Positions 59,221 through 64,000 of a stretch of DNA of 64,000 nt are shown here, in pieces (the first letter of the stretch is position 1; each line of letters opens with the position of its first letter). This stretch comes from Micromonospora chaiyaphumensis (GTDB lineage: Bacteria; Actinomycetota; Actinomycetes; Mycobacteriales; Micromonosporaceae). Below the pieces are notes generated by a model. It was not told the DNA's origin. It worked only from the letters and a program-made list of their open reading frames with translations, and did no database searches. The DNA lies in contig NZ_FMCS01000010.1 in assembly GCF_900091435.1 (NCBI RefSeq), positions 62,001 through 126,000 of the forward strand, written 5' to 3'. A program made the position numbers and the translations under genes.

Positions 59221-60366
59221 TCACGCCGTTGCGGCGCGTGGGTCGCTGTCCCTGTCCTCGGCGGCGGCGAGCTGCCCACACGCCCCGTCGATCTCGCGAC
59301 CCCGGGTGTCCCGCACCGTCGTGGACACCCCGGCGTCGCGCAACCGCCGGACGAACTCCCGCTCGACCGGCTTCGGGCTGGCGTCCCAGCGGCTGCCCGG
59401 AGTCGGGTTGAGCGGGATCAGGTTCACGTGGGCCAGCTTGCCGGCCAGCAGCCGCCCGAGCAGATCGGCTCTCCACGGCTGGTCGTTCACGTCCTTGATC
59501 ATCGCGTATTCGATGGACACGCGACGCCCCGTCGTGTCCGCGTAGTCCCACGCCGCGTCCAGCACCTCGGACACCTTCCAGCGCTGGTTGACCGGCACGA
59601 GTTCGTCGCGCAGCTCATCATCGGGGGCGTGCAGCGACAACGCAAGGGTCACTGAGAGGTCTTCGCTGGCCAGTCGGCGGATGGCAGGAACCAGGCCGAC
59701 CGTGGAAACGGTGATGTGCCGCTGGGACAGCCCGAGCCCCTCGGGGGCCGGGGCGACCAGCCGGCGGATGGCCGCCACCACCCGCGCGTAGTTGGCCAGC
59801 GGCTCGCCCATGCCCATGAACACCACGTGCGACAGGCGCGGCGGGGAGCCGGCCACCGCCCCCGAGGCGGCCACCCCGGCCAGGTAGACGGCCTGGTCGA
59901 CGATCTCGGCGGTGGAGAGGTTGCGGGTCAGCCCGGCCTGACCGGTGGCGCAGAACGGGCAGGCCATGCCGCAGCCCGCCTGGCTGGAGATGCAGACGGT
60001 GACCCGGTCGGGGTAACCCATCAGCACGCTCTCGACCAGCGAGCCGTCGTGCAGCCGCCAGAGCGCCTTGCGGGTGGCGCCGTCGTCGCAGGCCATCTCC
60101 CGCACCGGGTTGAGCAGGGTGGGCAGCAGCGTGCCCGCCAGCCGCTCGCGGGTCGCCGCCGGCAGGTCGGTCATCTGCGCCGGGTCGCGGACCAGACGGC
60201 CGAAGTAGTGGTTCGAGACCTGCTTGGCGCGGAACGCCGGCTCCCCCAGCTCGGCGACGAGCGCCTGCCGGCCCGGCAGGTCCAGGTCGGCGAGGTGACG
60301 GGGTGGCATCGCGGGCCGGCGGCCGCGGGCGTCGGGGTCTACGGAGATCAGCGGGAGGCTCGTCAT
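59221..60366 (-). CDS. rlmN: Dual-specificity 23S rRNA/tRNA adenine-C2 methyltransferase
   Basis: Radical-SAM methyltransferase that modifies A2503 of 23S rRNA and A37 of some tRNAs. The 381-residue protein has the cluster ligands C132-x3-C136-x2-C139 (AGCGMACPFCATG). The methyl-carrying/resolving Cys is C363 (IDGACGQL). GMGEPLANY (after VVFM), STVGLVPAI and LSLHAPDDELRDELVPVNQRW are conserved. ATG start is fixed by the family N-terminus; CAGACT lies 9 nt upstream. Orthologue of mycobacterial Rv2880c in matching position. Confidence 0.98.
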   Translation of the reverse strand: MTSLPLISVDPDARGRRPAMPPRHLADLDLPGRQALVAELGEPAFRAKQVSNHYFGRLVRDPAQMTDLPAATRERLAGTLLPTLLNPVREMACDDGATRKALWRLHDGSLVESVLMGYPDRVTVCISSQAGCGMACPFCATGQAGLTRNLSTAEIVDQAVYLAGVAASGAVAGSPPRLSHVVFMGMGEPLANYARVVAAIRRLVAPAPEGLGLSQRHITVSTVGLVPAIRRLASEDLSVTLALSLHAPDDELRDELVPVNQRWKVSEVLDAAWDYADTTGRRVSIEYAMIKDVNDQPWRADLLGRLLAGKLAHVNLIPLNPTPGSRWDASPKPVEREFVRRLRDAGVSTTVRDTRGREIDGACGQLAAAEDRDSDPRAATA

Positions 60367-60470
60367 GGCGCGTCCAGTCTGACACGCCGAACGGGTGACG
60401 CACCTGTCCGTGGGTGCCGAATCGGTCCCGACCGGCCGGCCGGGGCGGCGCCACCCACGTGATTCACGCC

Positions 60471-61880
60471 TCAGCCCGCCATCGGCACGAAGACCGCCAG
60501 CAGCAGGTACGCGGTCGGCACCGCGAACAGGATCGAGTCGAGCCGGTCCATGAGGCCGCCGTGCCCGGGGAGCAGGTTGCTCATGTCCTTGACCCCGAGA
60601 TCCCGCTTGATCATCGACTCGGCGAGGTCGCCGAGGACCGCCGCACCGGAGATCGCCACCCCGAACAGCGCGCCCCACCAGGGGGCCACGTCGAGCAGCA
60701 GCCAGAGCAGCAGGGCGCTGCCCGCGGCGGCCGCGGTCACCGAGCCCCCGAAGCCCTCCCAGGACTTCTTCGGGCTGATCGTGGGGGCCATCGGGTGCTT
60801 GCCGAAGGCGACGCCGGCCGCGTAGCCGCCGGTGTCGGACAGCACCACGGCGACCAGGGTGACCAGCACCCGCAGGTGACCGTCGTCGGGAGCGGCCGCC
60901 AGCATGGCCGCGAACCCGCCGAGGAACGGCACGTATACCGCGATGAGCGTGGCCGCCGTGAGATCCCGCTGGTAGTTGCCGGGGCCGTCGCCCAGGCGCC
61001 AGATCATCGTGCCCAGCACGGTGACCAGCAGACCGAGGCAGAGCGCGTCCGGGCCGGCGAACCAGGCCAGCCCGATGGTGATCACGCCGCCGGCCATGAG
61101 CGGCACCAGCGGCGGGTGGGCGCCGCTGCGGCGTACCGCGCGGGCCATCTCCCAGCAGCCGATCGCCACCGCGGCGGCGATCACGGCGAGGAAGGCCGGC
61201 AGGTAGAAGAAGAGCGGCACCACGATGGCCGCGCCGAGCGCCAGCCCGACCCCGATCGCGGCCGGCAGGTTGCGGCCCGCCCGGGAGGACTTGGGCTGGG
61301 CGGTCGGCGGACGGTCCGCGCTGGCCCGCCGCCGGCCCTTCGAGCGCCGGGTCGCCGGCGCCTCCGGGTCCGGGCCGGGCTCGTCGCGCACCGCCGGCAG
61401 CTGAGTGGTCGGTTCGTCCCGCACCGGAGCGATCTGGGCGGTGGGGTACTCGTCGTCCGGCCGGTCGTAGCCGCGGCCCCGCGGGGTCGCGTCGTACCGC
61501 TCCCGCGGGTCGACGGCCGGGCCCCGGTCGCGCGGGTCGTGGTCCCACGGGTCCCGGTCCGCGGGCCGGAACCCGCCGGAGCCGGCGTCCCGGTGGCCCC
61601 GCCCGGCGTCCAGGCGGCCCGGGCCGCCGGGGGCCGGCTCCTCGTGCCAGCCGCGCTCGGGGCCTGGCGGGCCGTCGTACGGCCGGCGGCCGCGGGGCCC
61701 GTCGTGGCGGTCAGCCGGCCGGGCGTACGGGTCGGCGGCCGGGCGTACGGGCGGACGCGCGTACGCCTCGGCGCCGGGGCGCCAGGGGCCGGGCTCCAGG
61801 TCGGTCTCCGGCCAGGGCAGCGGCCCCGGGTGGTCCCAGCCGCGCGGCTCGGCGTTGCCGTAGGGGTCGGGGTGGGACAT
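60471..61880 (-). CDS. cdsA: Phosphatidate cytidylyltransferase with long N-terminal extension
   Basis: Makes CDP-diacylglycerol for phospholipid synthesis. The C-terminal ~265 residues form the usual eight-helix enzyme and end in the signature SMIKRDLGVKDMSNLLPGHGGLMDRLDS. The first ~205 residues are a hydrophilic Pro/Arg/Asp/Gly-rich extension (WDHPGPLPWPE, RDRGPAVDPRERYDATPRGRGYDRPDDEYPTAQIAP, TRRSKGRRRAS) not needed for catalysis. The ATG at 61880 (after a GTG at 61883) is the start. It lies 105 bp upstream of rlmN on the same strand, so possibly one operon. Confidence 0.97.
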   Translation of the reverse strand: MSHPDPYGNAEPRGWDHPGPLPWPETDLEPGPWRPGAEAYARPPVRPAADPYARPADRHDGPRGRRPYDGPPGPERGWHEEPAPGGPGRLDAGRGHRDAGSGGFRPADRDPWDHDPRDRGPAVDPRERYDATPRGRGYDRPDDEYPTAQIAPVRDEPTTQLPAVRDEPGPDPEAPATRRSKGRRRASADRPPTAQPKSSRAGRNLPAAIGVGLALGAAIVVPLFFYLPAFLAVIAAAVAIGCWEMARAVRRSGAHPPLVPLMAGGVITIGLAWFAGPDALCLGLLVTVLGTMIWRLGDGPGNYQRDLTAATLIAVYVPFLGGFAAMLAAAPDDGHLRVLVTLVAVVLSDTGGYAAGVAFGKHPMAPTISPKKSWEGFGGSVTAAAAGSALLLWLLLDVAPWWGALFGVAISGAAVLGDLAESMIKRDLGVKDMSNLLPGHGGLMDRLDSILFAVPTAYLLLAVFVPMAG

Positions 61881-62135
61881 CACGCACCGGCAGGCGGTAC
61901 GGGAGCCACCACATGACGCAAGACCAAGACCATCCCCTACAGCCGCGAGCAGTTCCGGTTGACCGGCCCGACGGCCGGCCGACCCCCGCTGTTCACTCCG
62001 TGGTGGGCGGGAATCGTGCCGAGCCTACTGCACCCGGGAAGCTCGCACGGCGGACGCCGTCCGGCACGACGACGGCACCGGGCCGCCACCCGTGACGGGC
62101 GGCGGCACACCGGTGCCGTGGCGGGTGCGCGGCGC
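61881..62135 (-). other. cdsA-frr intergenic region with frr terminator
   Basis: 255 bp with no supported gene. It holds a complex hairpin at 62072-62119: outer arms ACGGCACCGG / CCGGTGCCGT (10 bp), then GCCGCC / GGCGGC and CCCG-TGA-CGGG. This starts 16 nt beyond the frr stop and is the likely frr terminator. The rest is the cdsA promoter region, with no clear -35/-10. Confidence 0.7.
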
Positions 62136-62693
62136 TCAGACCTCGAGCAACTCGTTCTCCTTGTGCTTGACCAGCTCGTCGACGGTGGCGACGAAGCGCT
62201 GGGTCAGGTCGTCCAGCTCCTTCTCCGCGCGCCGGCCCTCGTCCTCGCCGACCTCGCCATCCTTGACCAGGCGGTCCAGCTCTTCCTTGCCTTTGCGGCG
62301 GATGTTGCGGACGGCCACCTTGGCCTCCTCGCCCTTGTGCCGGGCGACCTTGATCATCTCGCGGCGCCGCTCCTCGGTCATCTGCGGGAGCACGATGCGC
62401 AGCTGGTTGCCCTCGTTGTTCGGGTTCACCCCGAGGTCCGAGTCGCGGATCGCCTTCTCCATGGCGTTGATCTGCGAGTTGTCGTACGGCTTGATGATCA
62501 CCATGCGCGGCTCGGGCACGGCGATGGACGCCATCTGCGGCAGCGGGGTCGGGCTGCCGTAGTAGTCGATCACGATCCGGGAGAACATGGCGGCGTTGGC
62601 GCGACCGGTGCGGATCCCGCCGAACTCCTCCTTGGCGTGCTCGATGGCACGCTCCATCTTCTCCTCTGCCTCGAGGAGGGTGTCGTCGATCAC
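62136..62693 (-). CDS. frr: Ribosome recycling factor
   Basis: Releases ribosomes from mRNA after termination. The 185-residue protein is standard length. Conserved segments: LEAEEKMERAIEHAKEEFGGIRTGRAN, YYGSPTPLPQMASIAVPEPRMVIIKPYD, SDLGVNPNNEGNQLRIVLPQMTEERRREMIKVARHKGEEAKVAVRNIRRKG. GTG start with AGGAG 6 nt upstream. It follows pyrH by 86 bp and is probably co-transcribed with it. Confidence 0.99.
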   Translation of the reverse strand: MIDDTLLEAEEKMERAIEHAKEEFGGIRTGRANAAMFSRIVIDYYGSPTPLPQMASIAVPEPRMVIIKPYDNSQINAMEKAIRDSDLGVNPNNEGNQLRIVLPQMTEERRREMIKVARHKGEEAKVAVRNIRRKGKEELDRLVKDGEVGEDEGRRAEKELDDLTQRFVATVDELVKHKENELLEV

Positions 62694-62779
62694 CGGTCTC
62701 CTCGCCTCCTTCTGTCGCTCGTCGTGGGCTGTGCGGGTGCTGCTGTGTCGGAGGACCGCTGCCGGCTCGGCGGAACCGG

Positions 62780-63547
62780 TCAGGCGGTGATCAACGTGCC
62801 GATCTTCTCACCACCGACGGCACGGACGATGGTGTCGTCGCCCTGGGCGCCGAAGACCAGCATCGGCAGGCCGTTCTCCATGCAGAGGCTGAACGCCGCG
62901 GCGTCGGCCACCCGCAGGTTGCGGCGCAGCACCTCGGAGAAGGTGATCGAGTCGAGCTTGCTCGCCGTCGGGTCGATCCGGGGATCGGCGGTGTAGACCG
63001 CGTCCACGCCGTTCTTGCTCATCAGCACCACGTCGGCACGGATCTCCAGCGCCCGCTGGGCGGCCACCGTGTCGGTGGAGAAGTACGGCATCCCGGCGCC
63101 CGCGCCGAAGATGACCACGCGGCCCTTCTCCAGGTGCCGGATCGCCCGCAGCGGGATGTACGGCTCGGCGACCTGGGCCATGGTGATGGCGCTCTGCACC
63201 CGGGTCTCGATGCCCTCCTTCTCCAGGAAGTCCTGGAGGGCCAGGCAGTTCATCACCGTGCCCAGCATGCCCATGTAGTCGGCGCGGGCCCGGTCCATGC
63301 CGCGCTTCTGCAGCTCGGCGCCACGGAAGAAGTTGCCGCCGCCGACCACCACCGAGACCTGCACGCCACGGCGCACCACGGTGGCGATCTGCCGGGCGAT
63401 GGCCTGCACGACGTCGGGGTCGACACCGATGGCGCCGCCGCCGAAGACCTCACCGGAGAGCTTCAGCACCACCCGGCGGGCCCGACCGGGCGGCGGGGCG
63501 GTCGGGTCATCCGCCGCCAGGCTCCGGTCACTCACAACCTGCGTCAT
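62780..63547 (-). CDS. pyrH: Uridylate kinase (UMP kinase)
   Basis: Phosphorylates UMP to UDP and is allosterically controlled by GTP/UTP. The 255-residue amino-acid-kinase fold has RVVLKLSGEVFGG (~25-37), VVVGGGNFFRGAELQKRGMDRARADYMGMLGTVMN, the ATP site FGAGAGMPYFSTDTVAAQRALEI and SKNGVDAVYTADPRIDP. About 20 extra N-terminal residues (VSDRSLAADDPTAPPPGRA) are seen in actinobacteria. ATG start. Between tsf and frr as in most bacteria. Confidence 0.99.
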   Translation of the reverse strand: MTQVVSDRSLAADDPTAPPPGRARRVVLKLSGEVFGGGAIGVDPDVVQAIARQIATVVRRGVQVSVVVGGGNFFRGAELQKRGMDRARADYMGMLGTVMNCLALQDFLEKEGIETRVQSAITMAQVAEPYIPLRAIRHLEKGRVVIFGAGAGMPYFSTDTVAAQRALEIRADVVLMSKNGVDAVYTADPRIDPTASKLDSITFSEVLRRNLRVADAAAFSLCMENGLPMLVFGAQGDDTIVRAVGGEKIGTLITA

Positions 63548-63618
63548 CCGCCCCGCCCCTTCCGTCGCGCACCTCGTGGGCGCCGCGTACCGCGTAACTG
63601 CCGCTGCCGACCCTATGT

Positions 63619-63666
63619 GACGAGGAGGCCGCGGTGCCTGTCACGTACACCGGCGGCCTCCTCGTC
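63619..63666 (-). terminator. Hairpin between tsf and pyrH
   Basis: Arms GACGAGGAGGCCGC / GCGGCCTCCTCGTC (14 bp), continued by GGTG/CACC past a single bulged G, with an 11-nt loop CCTGTCACGTA. It is 46-94 nt beyond the tsf stop, so it ends or attenuates tsf transcription before pyrH. Confidence 0.88.
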
Positions 63667-63712
63667 GAAGATTTCCCTGCGCCCGGGCCCGTCATGCGCC
63701 CGGTACGGCGGC

Positions 63713-64000
63713 TCAGGCCTGGCCGACCTCGAACCGCACGAAGCGGGTCACCTCGATGCCGGCGTCGGCCAGCAGCTGCTTCACCGTCTTCTTGTTGTCG
63801 GCGACCGACGCCTGCTCCAGCAGGACGAAGTCCTTGAAGAAGGCGTTGACCCGGCCCTCGACGATCTTCGGCAGCGCCGCCTCGGGCTTGTTCTCCTCGC
63901 GGGCGGTCTGCTCGGCGATGCGCCGCTCGGACTCGACCGTCTCGGCCGGGACCTCGTCGCGGGTCAGGTACTTCGGGCGCATGGCGGCGATCTGCATGGC
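63713..64000 (-). CDS. tsf: Elongation factor Ts (C-terminal part)
   Basis: Nucleotide-exchange factor for EF-Tu. The 3' portion is in the window and the 5' end lies beyond the right edge. It reads MQIAAMRPKYLTRDEVPAETVESERRIAEQT, then EGRVNAFFKDFVLLEQASVADNKKTVKQLL and FVRFEVGQA, the standard C-terminal half with the end of the dimerisation domain. The visible ATG is internal; rpsB would be expected upstream. Confidence 0.97.
   Translation of the reverse strand, partial: AMQIAAMRPKYLTRDEVPAETVESERRIAEQTAREENKPEAALPKIVEGRVNAFFKDFVLLEQASVADNKKTVKQLLADAGIEVTRFVRFEVGQA

Noticed and set aside
61913..62095. 60-codon frame between cdsA and frr
   Set aside because: No Shine-Dalgarno, Pro/Arg/Thr-rich product with no motif, overlaps the frr terminator.
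63634..63837. 67-codon plus-strand frame over the tsf end
   Set aside because: Antisense to tsf and starts inside the tsf-pyrH hairpin.

Overview
The window is very GC-rich actinobacterial chromosome, most likely from a Micromonosporaceae member (Micromonospora or a close relative). Gene content and order support this. map, a DUF4081/GNAT gene, ispG, a Rip1-type site-2 protease, dxr, a DUF2631 gene, rlmN, cdsA, frr, pyrH and tsf occur in the order I remember from the Mycobacterium tuberculosis Rv2861c-Rv2889c region. Here that core is stretched by inserted blocks. GTG starts are common, and many genes begin 6-9 nt after a TANNNT-like -10 box, which suggests leaderless transcripts. I see no rRNA, canonical tRNA, IS element, integrase or CRISPR array.

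Layout. 0-5 kb: end of an FtsX-type permease, a deazaflavin (F420)-type nitroreductase, a nucleotidyltransferase-like protein, VIT-family transporter and map. 4.9-8.8 kb: a STAS protein converging on a 1218-residue sensor kinase/response regulator/PP2C/anti-sigma-kinase fusion. 9-13.3 kb: a four-gene operon resembling gamma-glutamylated polyamine (Puu) catabolism. 13.4-16.6 kb: a truncated SnoaL-like gene, a TPR protein, a methyltransferase, then a DIP1984-family gene followed by a cloverleaf-like, tRNA-mimicking sequence. 16.7-23.6 kb: DUF418 protein with a two-component pair, DinB and VOC proteins, an amino-acid permease, a decayed MBL hydrolase and DUF456. 23.6-32.4 kb: a GGDEF/EAL protein with a DUF574 methyltransferase, thiolase, a xi-class GST, DUF998, a cysteine-type leader peptide before a dicarboxylate/amino-acid symporter, and an old-yellow-enzyme homologue.

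32.5-44.2 kb is an efflux and regulator block. It holds a fused asymmetric ABC exporter, a TetR-controlled ABC/YhgE operon with a degenerate ATPase, a GNAT protein, an MFS pump divergent from a PadR regulator, and a methyltransferase divergent from an HxlR/SCP2 regulator. 44.3-64 kb carries the conserved isoprenoid, membrane and translation core (ispG-rip-dxr; rlmN, cdsA, frr, pyrH, tsf). It is interrupted by a Uma2 gene with a VapBC pair whose toxin is frameshifted, by BrkB, MMPL, CrtI-like and TMEM175 membrane or redox genes, an MBL-Rieske fusion, and a DivIVA-like protein with repeats.

The best candidate for an under-described system is DIP1984 plus the tRNA-like element at 16.0-16.6 kb. 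Next are the leader peptide controlling the symporter, the sensor/phosphatase/anti-sigma fusion with its STAS neighbour, and the degenerate-ATPase YhgE operon. All assignments are by eye from sequence motifs; no database search was run.
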